From contig DKBE01000070.1 of NCBI GenBank assembly GCA_002451085.1, positions 8,887 through 25,139 of the forward strand: a stretch of 16,253 nt of DNA. Direction: 5' to 3'. How positions within the stretch are numbered: the first letter of the stretch is position 1; each line of letters opens with the position of its first letter. Positions 6,425-13,789 of the stretch are shown in pieces. A model generated the notes under the pieces. It worked only from the letters and a program-made list of their open reading frames with translations. It was not told the origin of the DNA and ran no database searches. The DNA is from Proteobacteria bacterium UBA6908. GTDB lineage: Bacteria; Pseudomonadota; Gammaproteobacteria; Acidiferrobacterales; UBA6901. The position numbers and the translations under genes were made by a program.

Positions 6425-8200
6425 TCAGTCCAGTTTTCCAAACAGGTATCCCGAGTAGCGGGTGATATATCGACCGTGGTTGTTGTACGTATGGGCGACA
6501 TCACCGACGTTGCGGCCCAGGCCAAAGACATAGGCATCATGATCGTTGAGCGGGACCAGCACGACCTTCACTTCCCGGTTTTCGATTCCGGAAATGCGAA
6601 GATCCAGCAGCAACCGCCCGTCGGCTATCTCCACACGGCAGTGCTCCAGGTCGACGAGATACTCGGCGTCCGGATTGAGGATCTGGTAATCACCGGTATA
6701 GGCCGTCCACGTCGGTGGGATTGGGTAAGCTGGAATCTTTTCGGCCGGGACGATCACCCGATCCTGGAGTACTGCAAAGGGACGGCCGGCCACTTCCGCG
6801 AATTCGATGGGCGGAAACGGAATTGGTACCGACTTGAGGCCCAGCAGGTTGTACTCGACCCGGAACCGGTTCTCGCTCACCGGCACCAGATCCAGCTTAT
6901 GGTGCAGGACATGCAGGCGCAGGCGTTTGCGCCCCAGCGAAATGTGGGCCAGTGATCCCATCAGGCTGTAGTCGCCGACGCGTCTTTCCAGGTCTGCGCG
7001 CGGCAGCGTCAATTCCGGTGCCAGCGGTCTCGCCGGATGGCGAATGCCATGGCGCACTTCCAGTGCCAGTTGCAGGGCTGCTTCGGCGGTTTCCAATACG
7101 AGGGCATTGGCGCGATCGGAATTCGCCATTACCACAACACCCAGTTTCATTTCCGGGAGGATGGCCATCTGGCTCAGAAAGGCCTTGGTGCCTCCGTTAT
7201 GCCAGGCCTGTGATCCGCTCGAGTCGATGCGCAGGCCGGAGAGGATCCAGCCGAGACCAAACTTCTGGCCAAAATCGAGTGGACAGTCCGGATATTGCGG
7301 CTTGAGCGACTCAGCCAGCGCCGCATCGCCTAGCACGCGTGTACCATCAAGTGTACCGTCGCCAATCACCATGCGCATGAAGCGTGCCACATCCTGAACC
7401 GTACTATAGAGACCGCCGGCCGGGAGGTCGCGAATCCGCGTCGGGTGTGAAGGGCGCTCGTACACATAACCACGCGCCAGCCGATCGGTCAGGGGTCCGG
7501 TCGGAGTGAAACCGCTGTGCTGCATACCGAGCGGATCAAGCAGGTGGCGGGTGATGGCCGTCACATACGGTTGACCATGCAGGCGCTCAAGTACCAGCCC
7601 CAGCAGATTGAAGCCAAGATTCGAGTAGTTGAAAACCGTGTGCGGTTCATACGCGAAATGCTCCTCGCGGAGCTCCTCCAGCAACTGCTGCAGGGGTGTT
7701 TCGGAGAAAAACCCCTTGAGGTAATACGTCGGCAAGCCGGCGTGGTGACTGAGCAGTGCACGGAGGGTGACCGGGGCTGCATTCGGCCAGCGCGACTGCA
7801 TCCGGAATTCCGGCAGGAAATCGCTGAGTGGCTGGTCCAGACTCAGGTGGCCCTGTTCCTGCAATTGCAGGATGGCCAGGGCCGTGACCACCTTGGTGAT
7901 GGATCCGATCTGATAGACCGTATCGGCAGTTGCCGGCTGCCGATGCTCGCGATCCGCCCAACCAAAACCTTCGGCCCACAGCGTTTGCCGGTCATCGACC
8001 ACGGCAATGCTTAGGCCGGGAACGCCGCTTTTCGCCATTTCCCGGCGGATGCGCCAGCGCAAGTGAGCCTTGAAGTATTCCCAGTTGCCATCGATATTTT
8101 CCGGGCGGGCCGGAGGACGTGGCAGATTGGCCATGGCCAATAACGTCGCGCTCAGGCGCTGGACACGTCGCAAGTTGCGGATCAGCATGAATCGATGCAT
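6425..8200 (-). CDS. class C beta-lactamase-family serine hydrolase
   Basis: This is a 591-residue penicillin-binding-protein-like serine hydrolase. The active-site motifs are S100-I-T-K103, Y192-S-N194 and H334-N-G336, the HNG replacing the KTG of true AmpC. That pattern is common in esterases, DD-peptidases and D-amino-acid hydrolases rather than resistance enzymes. The catalytic domain spans about 45-385. Residues 400-591 seem to form two similar beta-barrel domains, opening with VGDYSLMG and YTGDYQI. The N terminus (MHRFMLIRNLRRVQRLSATLLAMA) is basic and weakly hydrophobic, not a convincing signal peptide. No good ribosome site precedes ATG 8200 or the in-frame ATG 8188. The gene converges with the alpha/beta hydrolase gene, 23 bp apart. 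Confidence 0.85.
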   Translation of the reverse strand: MHRFMLIRNLRRVQRLSATLLAMANLPRPPARPENIDGNWEYFKAHLRWRIRREMAKSGVPGLSIAVVDDRQTLWAEGFGWADREHRQPATADTVYQIGSITKVVTALAILQLQEQGHLSLDQPLSDFLPEFRMQSRWPNAAPVTLRALLSHHAGLPTYYLKGFFSETPLQQLLEELREEHFAYEPHTVFNYSNLGFNLLGLVLERLHGQPYVTAITRHLLDPLGMQHSGFTPTGPLTDRLARGYVYERPSHPTRIRDLPAGGLYSTVQDVARFMRMVIGDGTLDGTRVLGDAALAESLKPQYPDCPLDFGQKFGLGWILSGLRIDSSGSQAWHNGGTKAFLSQMAILPEMKLGVVVMANSDRANALVLETAEAALQLALEVRHGIRHPARPLAPELTLPRADLERRVGDYSLMGSLAHISLGRKRLRLHVLHHKLDLVPVSENRFRVEYNLLGLKSVPIPFPPIEFAEVAGRPFAVLQDRVIVPAEKIPAYPIPPTWTAYTGDYQILNPDAEYLVDLEHCRVEIADGRLLLDLRISGIENREVKVVLVPLNDHDAYVFGLGRNVGDVAHTYNNHGRYITRYSGYLFGKLD

Positions 8201-8222
8201 CGATAGGAAACAGCTCGTGTAT

Positions 8223-8251
8223 ATATTACAGCGTCAGAGTGCAGCTGGTAA
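8223..8251 (-). promoter_or_regulatory. possible sigma-70 promoter of the serine hydrolase gene
   Basis: Read leftward: TTACCA (8251-8246), a 17-bp spacer and TAATAT (8228-8223). Each box matches four of six consensus bases. Transcription would start near 8216, leaving only a 16-nt leader before ATG 8200. I see no equally good rightward promoter for trxC in this 101-bp gap. Confidence 0.4.
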
Positions 8252-8301
8252 TCCGGCCCGTGAATCCCCATCTTCCCGGTTTGTCACGATAAGAGACTTC
8301 C

Positions 8302-8739
8302 ATGACCACCCTGCACATCGTCTGCCCGGTCTGTCACCGCACGAATCGCGTTCCGACAGCCCGGATTGTTGAACAACCGAAATGCGGAGCCTGTCAGGCC
8401 CTGCTGGTCGATGGCAAGCCCGCGGACCTGAGCGCTGATGATTTCCATGGGCATCGCGAACACAGCGATTTGCCGTTGGTTGTGGATTTCTGGGCGCCGT
8501 GGTGCGGCCCATGCCGGCAAATGGCACCGGCGTTCGTGCAGGTAGCCGGTGATTTACGTGGTCGTGCCCAGCTTGCCAAGGTGAATACTGAGACGGAAGG
8601 GGCGTTGGCCAGCCAGTACAACATTCGCAGTATTCCGACACTGGTGATCTTCCGTGGCGGACGTGAAGTGGCGCGCATGAGTGGTGCGCTGGATGCAATC
8701 CGGCTTCGGGCCTGGATCGAGCAATCCCTAAGCGGGTGA
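8302..8739 (+). CDS. trxC: thioredoxin 2 (TrxC)
   Basis: This 145-residue cytoplasmic disulfide reductase has the zinc-binding N-terminal extension that separates thioredoxin 2 from thioredoxin 1. The two Cys pairs are C8-PV-C11 and C28-GA-C31. The thioredoxin fold follows with active site W-C68-G-P-C71 and the cis-proline loop SIPT (Pro112). It reduces protein disulfides, using thioredoxin reductase, and in E. coli belongs to the OxyR oxidative-stress response. No OxyR site can be recognised here. The length matches the family (E. coli TrxC is 139 residues). The ribosome site before ATG 8302 is weak (AAGAGA). A strong terminator begins about 16 bp after the stop. Confidence 0.95.
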   Translation: MTTLHIVCPVCHRTNRVPTARIVEQPKCGACQALLVDGKPADLSADDFHGHREHSDLPLVVDFWAPWCGPCRQMAPAFVQVAGDLRGRAQLAKVNTETEGALASQYNIRSIPTLVIFRGGREVARMSGALDAIRLRAWIEQSLSG

Positions 8740-8754
8740 TTCCCGGGTAATCAA

Positions 8755-8786
8755 TAAAAAAGCGCCCCGTTGCCGGGGCGCTTTTT
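8755..8786. terminator. bidirectional rho-independent terminator
   Basis: AGCGCCCCG (8761-8769) pairs perfectly with CGGGGCGCT (8774-8782) around the loop TTGC. An A-tract (8755-8760) lies on the left and a T-tract (8782-8786) on the right, so it can end both the rightward trxC transcript and the leftward 8807-8995 transcript. Confidence 0.92.
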
Positions 8787-8806
8787 GTACTACGAGAGAC
8801 GGCGAC

Positions 8807-8995
8807 TTACTTCTTCTCTTCAGCCTTCTTCTCAGTCTTCTTCTTCTCAACCTTCTTCTTCTCAACCTTCTTCTCTTCCTTCTTCTCGGCGGTCTGGGCC
8901 GGGGCAGCAGCCGGCTTGGCGGCGTCAGCGGCGTAAGCAGCGCCGAACACGAAGGTGAAGATCAGGGCGAGCGCAGCAGCAACAGTCTTCTTCAT
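8807..8995 (-). CDS. small exported Lys/Glu-rich protein, probable sigma-54 target
   Basis: The precursor has 62 residues. Residues 1-22 form a textbook signal peptide (MKKT, a hydrophobic core, cleavage at AYA). The mature 40 residues begin ADAAKPAAAPAQTA and then consist almost only of Lys, Glu, Val, Thr and Ala, including tandem VEKKK. The mature chain is strongly charged, probably disordered or a single charged helix, with net positive charge. I know no function for it; binding a polyanion of the envelope is a guess. The start is well supported: ATG 8995 follows GAGG by about 7 bp (AGAGGAA). The gene has its own sigma-54-type promoter and a bidirectional terminator, so it is a defined single-gene transcript. 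It lies back to back with the kinase-regulator operon. Confidence 0.82.
   Translation of the reverse strand: MKKTVAAALALIFTFVFGAAYAADAAKPAAAPAQTAEKKEEKKVEKKKVEKKKTEKKAEEKK
8837..8876 (-). repeat. 15-bp tandem repeat encoding VEKKK units
   Basis: On the plus strand the 15-mer CTTCTTCTTCTCAAC occurs at 8837-8851 and again at 8852-8866, followed by a degenerate third copy to about 8876. As the unit is five codons long, copy-number change would lengthen or shorten the charged tail without a frameshift. Confidence 0.8.
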
Positions 8996-9068
8996 GGCAA
9001 TTCCTCTAGGGGTAGTAGTTAGGTTTTCTGGTCCAGAAACATTGGTTACCGGCCATTACCCTCACCTA

Positions 9069-9086
9069 TAGCAACCCGTGTGCCAA
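9069..9086 (-). promoter_or_regulatory. sigma-54 (-24/-12) promoter of the small exported protein gene
   Basis: Read leftward, the sequence is TTGGCACACGGGTTGCTA. It has the GG and GC doublets separated by exactly 10 bp and matches the sigma-54 consensus TGGCAC-N5-TTGC throughout. Transcription would start near 9059, giving a 64-nt leader before ATG 8995. Sigma-54 promoters need an AAA+ activator, and one is encoded at 10957-12348. Confidence 0.75.
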
Positions 9087-9093
9087 GATGTAG

Positions 9094-9117
9094 TAAATAT
9101 ATATTTATATTAATATA
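9094..9117. other. 24-bp A/T-only tract between promoter and dyads
   Basis: Every base from 9094 to 9117 is A or T, in an otherwise GC-rich genome. It lies between the sigma-54 promoter and the two inverted repeats, where DNA looping or IHF bending usually occurs. No clear IHF consensus was recognised. Confidence 0.5.
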
Positions 9118-9130
9118 CAGTGACTTAAGT

Positions 9131-9151
9131 AAATTAATAGGGAATTAATTT
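9131..9151. promoter_or_regulatory. inverted repeat, candidate activator-binding site 1
   Basis: AAATTAAT (9131-9138) and ATTAATTT (9144-9151) form a perfect 8-bp inverted repeat around AGGGA. Just outside, GTGAC (9120-9124) and GTCAC (9152-9156) add an imperfect outer arm. The centre lies about 82 bp upstream of the predicted sigma-54 start at 9059. Confidence 0.4.
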
Positions 9152-9173
9152 GTCACGGCCACTCACGCAGATA

Positions 9174-9188
9174 CTACAAATTTTGTAG
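9174..9188. promoter_or_regulatory. inverted repeat, candidate activator-binding site 2
   Basis: CTACAAA-T-TTTGTAG is a perfect dyad centred at 9181, about 122 bp upstream of the predicted sigma-54 start and 34 bp before the kinase start codon. The half-site TACTACA (9172-9178) recurs on the opposite strand at 9089-9095. Binding here could activate the small gene and also control the kinase operon. Confidence 0.45.
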
Positions 9189-9214
9189 GATGCACTGATC
9201 CACGAAACCACATA

Positions 9215-10960
9215 ATGCGTCGATTCCTCTTTCCCCTTAACCGCCTGCAGCGCAAGGTGGTGAACACCATCCTGGTGATGGTGGTCGTGCCCATGCTGGT
9301 CGCGGGCATCGTTGCCGCCGAATGGGTGTCATCAAATTTCGAGGATCGCCTGCAGCGCTGGATCGAGGATTCGGCGCGCGTCGGGGAAACCTGGCTGCGG
9401 GCCTATCAGAACGATGCGGTGATGCTGGGCGGGGTGCTGGCCGATGACCCGGAGTTTGTTGCTGCTCTGGAGGGTGGCGACATGACTGTCATCAAGCAGC
9501 CGGTCGCACGCATTGCCAGGGAACTCGGCATCAGCTTCATGCAGGTGTACACCGCGCAACAGATCCTGGTGTACACCTCGATGCCGGTGCGCATGCAGAC
9601 GTTGTGGGAGCCGGGCCAGTCGCAGGCTGTTATGCGGGTGGCCGAAAAGAAGAAGAACCTGCTGGCGGCGGTTGGTATTACCGGCATTCCACGCCATGGC
9701 AAGCCTCACCACTACCTGGTCCTGGGCGGGGTGCTCAATGAGGATTTCATCAGCGAATTGAATCAGCTGACCGGCCTCAAGACGCGATTGTATTATCGCG
9801 AAGGGGCGCGGTATTTTGACATCCTTTCCAGGCCGGGGCATGTGAGCGAACTCAAAGACCTGCCCAAGGAGGCGATGCGCCGGCTCCAGAAGGATAAAAA
9901 ACCGTACTACAGCACCAGCGCCGAAGAAGGGCATTACCGTGGCCAATACACGCCGGTGGTGGATTCGGCAGGGCGAGTTGAGGCCATCCTCTTTAGTGGA
10001 CTGGAACGACGTGGTTTCGAGGAGTTGCTGACCAACCGGTTGTTGCTGTTCGTGTCGATCATGCTCGTGGGTGTGCTGGTCAGCGTCCTGGTTGGCGTGT
10101 TTCTGTCTCGCGTTGTTGTGCGGCCGGTCGAACATCTGCGCAATGGCGTCATGCAGCTATCGGCCCAGAATTTCAATACCACAGTGCCGGTCATGAGCGA
10201 CGATGAGGTGGGTGACCTGGCGCGGGCCTTCAATGCCATGGCCAACCGGCTGCGGGTGGCACGCGACGAACAGAACCAAACTTTCCAGAAAGACAAACTG
10301 GCCTCTCTCGGTGAATTGTCGGCATCTTTGGCCCACGAAATCCGTAACCCTATCGGAGTCATCAATACCTCCGCCGCGCTGCTGGAAAAAGCCGAAACGC
10401 CGCAAAAGCGCGCCGAACTGACTCGCATGATCCGCGAGGAAAGTGCACGTGTAGGCAGTCTGGTGCAGGACTTCCTGCAGCTCTCGCGTTTTCGCCAGCC
10501 AGCCCTGACACGGCTGGATCCGATGATGCCAGTGGAGCGGGCGCTGGCCGCGGCGATCGCCGGACATGACAATGTTCGAGTGGAAAAGTCATTGCAGCAT
10601 GACGGGGCATTGATTCTCGGGGACCCAGGCCTGTTGCAACAGGCCTGGTCGAATATTCTGACTAATGCGGTTCAGGCCATGGGACCCGACGGGGGAGAGT
10701 TGCGTATCGAGTCGAGAGTCAGTGATCACATGGTGGAACTGACTGTGGAAGACAGTGGTCCGGGCATCTCACCGGAGATCATGCCGCGACTGTTCGAACC
10801 GTTTTTTACCACCAAGGAGCAGGGGACCGGGCTGGGCCTGTCTATTGCAAACACGCTGGTTGAGGCGAGTGGTGGGCGACTTGAAGTCCAGCCGCCGCGT
10901 CACCGCGGCGCCCGGTTTGCCATGCACTTTCCGATACAGGAAAAGGATGACGCCACATGA
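9215..10960 (+). CDS. membrane sensor histidine kinase
   Basis: The kinase has 581 residues. Transmembrane helix 1 (about 15-36) and helix 2 (about 274-299) bracket a periplasmic sensor of roughly 235 residues, in the size range of Cache-type sensors; the ligand is unknown. A HAMP linker (about 300-352) follows. The dimerisation domain carries His374 in SLAHEIRNP, and the ATPase domain has Asn480/Asn484 (N box), DSGPG at 513-517, FEPFFTTK and GTGLGL at 537-542. All catalytic motifs are intact. It should phosphorylate the regulator encoded next, whose ATG overlaps this stop by 4 bp. No ribosome site is evident before ATG 9215. A TTGTCA at 9150-9155 could be a -35 box, but a matching -10 is poor. 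Confidence 0.92.
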   Translation: MRRFLFPLNRLQRKVVNTILVMVVVPMLVAGIVAAEWVSSNFEDRLQRWIEDSARVGETWLRAYQNDAVMLGGVLADDPEFVAALEGGDMTVIKQPVARIARELGISFMQVYTAQQILVYTSMPVRMQTLWEPGQSQAVMRVAEKKKNLLAAVGITGIPRHGKPHHYLVLGGVLNEDFISELNQLTGLKTRLYYREGARYFDILSRPGHVSELKDLPKEAMRRLQKDKKPYYSTSAEEGHYRGQYTPVVDSAGRVEAILFSGLERRGFEELLTNRLLLFVSIMLVGVLVSVLVGVFLSRVVVRPVEHLRNGVMQLSAQNFNTTVPVMSDDEVGDLARAFNAMANRLRVARDEQNQTFQKDKLASLGELSASLAHEIRNPIGVINTSAALLEKAETPQKRAELTRMIREESARVGSLVQDFLQLSRFRQPALTRLDPMMPVERALAAAIAGHDNVRVEKSLQHDGALILGDPGLLQQAWSNILTNAVQAMGPDGGELRIESRVSDHMVELTVEDSGPGISPEIMPRLFEPFFTTKEQGTGLGLSIANTLVEASGGRLEVQPPRHRGARFAMHFPIQEKDDAT

Positions 10961-12348
10961 AACGTACCGTGCTGGTCGTGGATGACGAAGCCAATATGCA
11001 GAAGGTGATGCGTATGGTGCTGGAAGACGTCGGTTACGCTGTAATTACCGCCGGCAGTGCCGAGGCGGCGCTGCCGCACCTCCGGAAAGACGATGTGGAT
11101 GTGCTGGTGACTGACGTGCGCATGCCGGGAATGGGTGGGGAGGCGCTGATCACGCGCTCCCGTTCGGAGCATCCGGAGGTGCCTGTCATTGTTGTCACGG
11201 CACACGGCACCATCAAATCTGCAGTGCGGGCCGTGAGTTCGGGGGCCTCCGATTACCTCACCAAGCCCTTTGAACCGGAAGAGCTGGAAATCGCCGTACA
11301 CAATGCGGTCAAGTTGCGCGATATCCTGCGGGAAAACCAGCAACTCAAGGCCACGGTCAAGCAGTCACAGGTCGGCAAGCAATTGCTCGGCAACAGTCCG
11401 GCCACTCAGAATTTGCTTGAGGAGATCCAGCGGGTCGCCCCGTACAAGACCAACGTGCTGATCATGGGAGAATCCGGGACCGGAAAGGAGTTGGTGGCAC
11501 GCACCATCCACCAGAGCGGTCCGCGGCGTGATCGTCCGTGGGTGGCCATCAATTGTTCGGCCATCCCGCGTGACCTCATGGAATCCGAGCTCTTTGGATA
11601 CGTGAAAGGCGCCTTCACCGGTGCCAACCAGTCCCGCCTCGGCCGCCTGGAGCAGGCGCAGGGCGGCACGCTTTTTTTGGATGAAATCGGTGATCTGGAT
11701 CCGGCGCTACAGACCAAGCTATTGCGCGTGTTGCAGGAGCGCGAGTTCTCGGCGCTCGGTAGCGACCAGGTACGCAAGGTGGATGTCCGCATCATGGCGG
11801 CCACCAACCGCAATCTCAAGGAGATGGTTCAGCAGGGAAAATTTCGCGAAGATCTGTATTACCGGCTGGATGTCTACACCATCCAGGTTCCGCCGCTGCG
11901 CGATCGCCGCGACGACATACCGTTGTTGGCCCAGGCGTTTCTCGATGAATTGGCGTCCGAGACCGACAAGCCCGTGCACCAGTTCAGTCCGGAGGCGCTG
12001 ACTGTACTGGGTGACTACAGTTGGCCGGGGAACATTCGTGAACTGCATAATGCAATCGAGCGATCGCTGCTTTCCTGTCGCGGTGACACCATCGAGGCCC
12101 GTGATCTGCCCTATGCGATTCTGCGGGGCGTCGGGAGCGCGCCACAAGCGGATTCCTGTCTCGACATGATGGGATCAGCCGATCTGGATGCCTGGCTCGA
12201 GAGTGTTGAACGCCGCGCCATTCTTCAGGCACTCGAACAATCTGGCGGAGTACAGGCGGCGGCGGCTCGCAAACTTGGCATTTCTGAGCGCAGCCTCTGG
12301 CATCGCATCAAGAAGCTGAAAATCCAGGTGAACCGATCTTTTGCGTAA
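10957..12348 (+). CDS. NtrC-family sigma-54 activator response regulator
   Basis: The regulator has 463 residues in three domains. The receiver (1-120) has Asp9/Asp10, phospho-acceptor Asp53, Thr81 and Lys103. The central AAA+ domain (about 142-370) has Walker A GESGTGKE (171-178), the sigma-54-contacting GAFTGA loop (218-223), Walker B GGTLFLDEIG (236-245) and the SWPGNIREL sensor region. The C-terminal Fis-type helix-turn-helix (about 420-458) contains AAARKLGISERSLWHRIKKL. An intact GAFTGA means it should remodel sigma-54 polymerase rather than act as a sigma-70 regulator. Translation is coupled to the kinase through an ATGA overlap. Its likely nearby target is the sigma-54 promoter at 9069-9086, which is an inference from position. 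Confidence 0.95.
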   Translation: MKRTVLVVDDEANMQKVMRMVLEDVGYAVITAGSAEAALPHLRKDDVDVLVTDVRMPGMGGEALITRSRSEHPEVPVIVVTAHGTIKSAVRAVSSGASDYLTKPFEPEELEIAVHNAVKLRDILRENQQLKATVKQSQVGKQLLGNSPATQNLLEEIQRVAPYKTNVLIMGESGTGKELVARTIHQSGPRRDRPWVAINCSAIPRDLMESELFGYVKGAFTGANQSRLGRLEQAQGGTLFLDEIGDLDPALQTKLLRVLQEREFSALGSDQVRKVDVRIMAATNRNLKEMVQQGKFREDLYYRLDVYTIQVPPLRDRRDDIPLLAQAFLDELASETDKPVHQFSPEALTVLGDYSWPGNIRELHNAIERSLLSCRGDTIEARDLPYAILRGVGSAPQADSCLDMMGSADLDAWLESVERRAILQALEQSGGVQAAAARKLGISERSLWHRIKKLKIQVNRSFA

Positions 12349-12363
12349 AACGGCGAAATGCCG
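12347..12363 (-). terminator. possible terminator of the rpiA/MBL operon
   Basis: Read leftward, CGGC-ATTTC-GCCG (12363-12351) is followed by TTTTA. The stem is short (4 bp, or 5-6 with G-T pairs) and the T-tract is short. It lies in the 23-bp gap between convergent genes and touches the regulator's stop codon. Confidence 0.33.
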
Positions 12364-12371
12364 CCGGGGAG

Positions 12372-13769
12372 TTACAGCTGAACGGTCTGTCCGTCCAATG
12401 GAAGTTGAGCCTCCCAGCCCAGATCGGCAGCGAGCCGCGTCTGTAATGCCTGCATCTTGTCCGGTTCGCCGTGCACCAGGTAGATCCGCGGTCGCGGTTG
12501 AAAGTTATTAGCCCACTTCAGCAGATCGGACTGGCCCGCATGGGCCGAGAAGCCACCCAGTGTATGGACATGCGCCTTGACGGCGATTTCTTCTCCGAGC
12601 AGACGTAACTGTTTTGTTCCATCAACAAGTGCGCGGCCCGGTGTCCCTTGCGCCTGGAAGCCGACGATCACGAGATGCGCATTACCGCGCCACAGATTCC
12701 ATTTCAAATGATGGCGAATTCGTCCACCGGTGCACATCCCGCTGCCGGCGATGATGATCGCGCCGCCACTGATGCGGTTGACGGCCATGGATTCCTCGAC
12801 GGTGTGTACGTACCGTAGTACCGGTAGAAACTCGCGTACGCTACGGCCATTCTGGCGCATCGCGGCGCGCGCCTCGGCATTGAAGACCTGGCTATGGCGC
12901 TGGTGCACCTCGGTGGCGGCAATTGCCATCGGGCTGTCCAGGAACACCTGCGTCTGCGGAAGTCGTCCGGCATGGTAGAACTCACCGAGGTGATAAAGGA
13001 TGTCCTGGGTGCGCCCCACGGCGAATGCCGGGATCAGCACGTTGCCTCCATCACGCGCGGCATGGGCCAGTATCTCCTCGAATTCAGCCAGGGTTGCTTC
13101 AAGCGGGCGGTGGTCGCGGTCTCCGTACGTGGATTCGAGCAGCAGTACATCCGCCGTTTTCACGACTTCCGGGTCACGTAAGAGCGGTGATGCGTGATTA
13201 CCAAGGTCGCCGCTGAACACGATCTTTGTGGTTTTGCCGCCATCGTTGATCCACAGCTCGACGATCGCCGAGCCGAGAATGTGGCCGGCATCACGAAAAC
13301 ACAACTCGATGTCGGGGGTGATTCTTGTTCTTTGTCCATAAATAACCGGTTCGCCGAGACGGAGGGCAGCCTCGGCATCGGCAACGGTGTACAGCGGTTC
13401 AATCATCCGTTTGCCAGATCGCTGGCGCTTGCGGTTCTCCCATTCGATGTCTTTTTCCTGAAGGAAGGCGGCATCCTTGAGCATGATATCGAGCAGTTCC
13501 AGGGCCTGCGGTGTGGCATAGACTCGGCCGCGAAAGCCTTCGCGCTTGAGGCGCGGCAACAGCCCGGAGTGATCGAGATGGGAGTGTGACAGCACCACGG
13601 CATCGATTTCGCGCGGGTTGAATGGAAACGGACGCTCATTCAGTGCATCAACGGCGGGCGGACCCTGGAACAGTCCGCATTCGAGAAGCACCCGGTGTCG
13701 GGTCGTCTCGAGGAGATAGCAGGAGCCCGTGACCTGCTGCGCGGCACCGTGAAAGGTGAGGGTGGCCAT
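12372..13769 (-). CDS. metallo-beta-lactamase-fold beta-CASP RNase-like protein
   Basis: This 465-residue protein belongs to the CPSF73/RNase J-like branch of the metallo-beta-lactamase fold, which cuts RNA. The metal-binding motif is H62-S-H64-L-D66-H67, with His163 in GHILGS and Asp188 in SGDLG. The beta-CASP insert starts around LLLESTYGDRDH (Glu212) and includes IIAGSGMCTGG. FSAHAGQ (His410) and LVHGE (His434) supply the late histidines. It ends soon after the last motif and lacks a KH-type or other RNA-binding extension, so it is a compact single-module version. The gene lies 20 bp downstream of rpiA on the same strand. ATG 13769 has no clear ribosome site. Its RNA substrate is unknown. 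Confidence 0.88.
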   Translation of the reverse strand: MATLTFHGAAQQVTGSCYLLETTRHRVLLECGLFQGPPAVDALNERPFPFNPREIDAVVLSHSHLDHSGLLPRLKREGFRGRVYATPQALELLDIMLKDAAFLQEKDIEWENRKRQRSGKRMIEPLYTVADAEAALRLGEPVIYGQRTRITPDIELCFRDAGHILGSAIVELWINDGGKTTKIVFSGDLGNHASPLLRDPEVVKTADVLLLESTYGDRDHRPLEATLAEFEEILAHAARDGGNVLIPAFAVGRTQDILYHLGEFYHAGRLPQTQVFLDSPMAIAATEVHQRHSQVFNAEARAAMRQNGRSVREFLPVLRYVHTVEESMAVNRISGGAIIIAGSGMCTGGRIRHHLKWNLWRGNAHLVIVGFQAQGTPGRALVDGTKQLRLLGEEIAVKAHVHTLGGFSAHAGQSDLLKWANNFQPRPRIYLVHGEPDKMQALQTRLAADLGWEAQLPLDGQTVQL

Positions 13770-13789
13770 GTGTGGCTGGCCGTACGGGC

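Noticed and set aside
6425..8200. Antibiotic-resistance beta-lactamase
   Set aside because: The third motif is HNG, not KTG, and two extra C-terminal domains are present, which fits the esterase/peptidase branch rather than AmpC.
9190..9198. Two-codon open frame ATG-CAC-TGA ahead of the kinase gene
   Set aside because: It has no ribosome site and is too short to be meaningful as a leader peptide.
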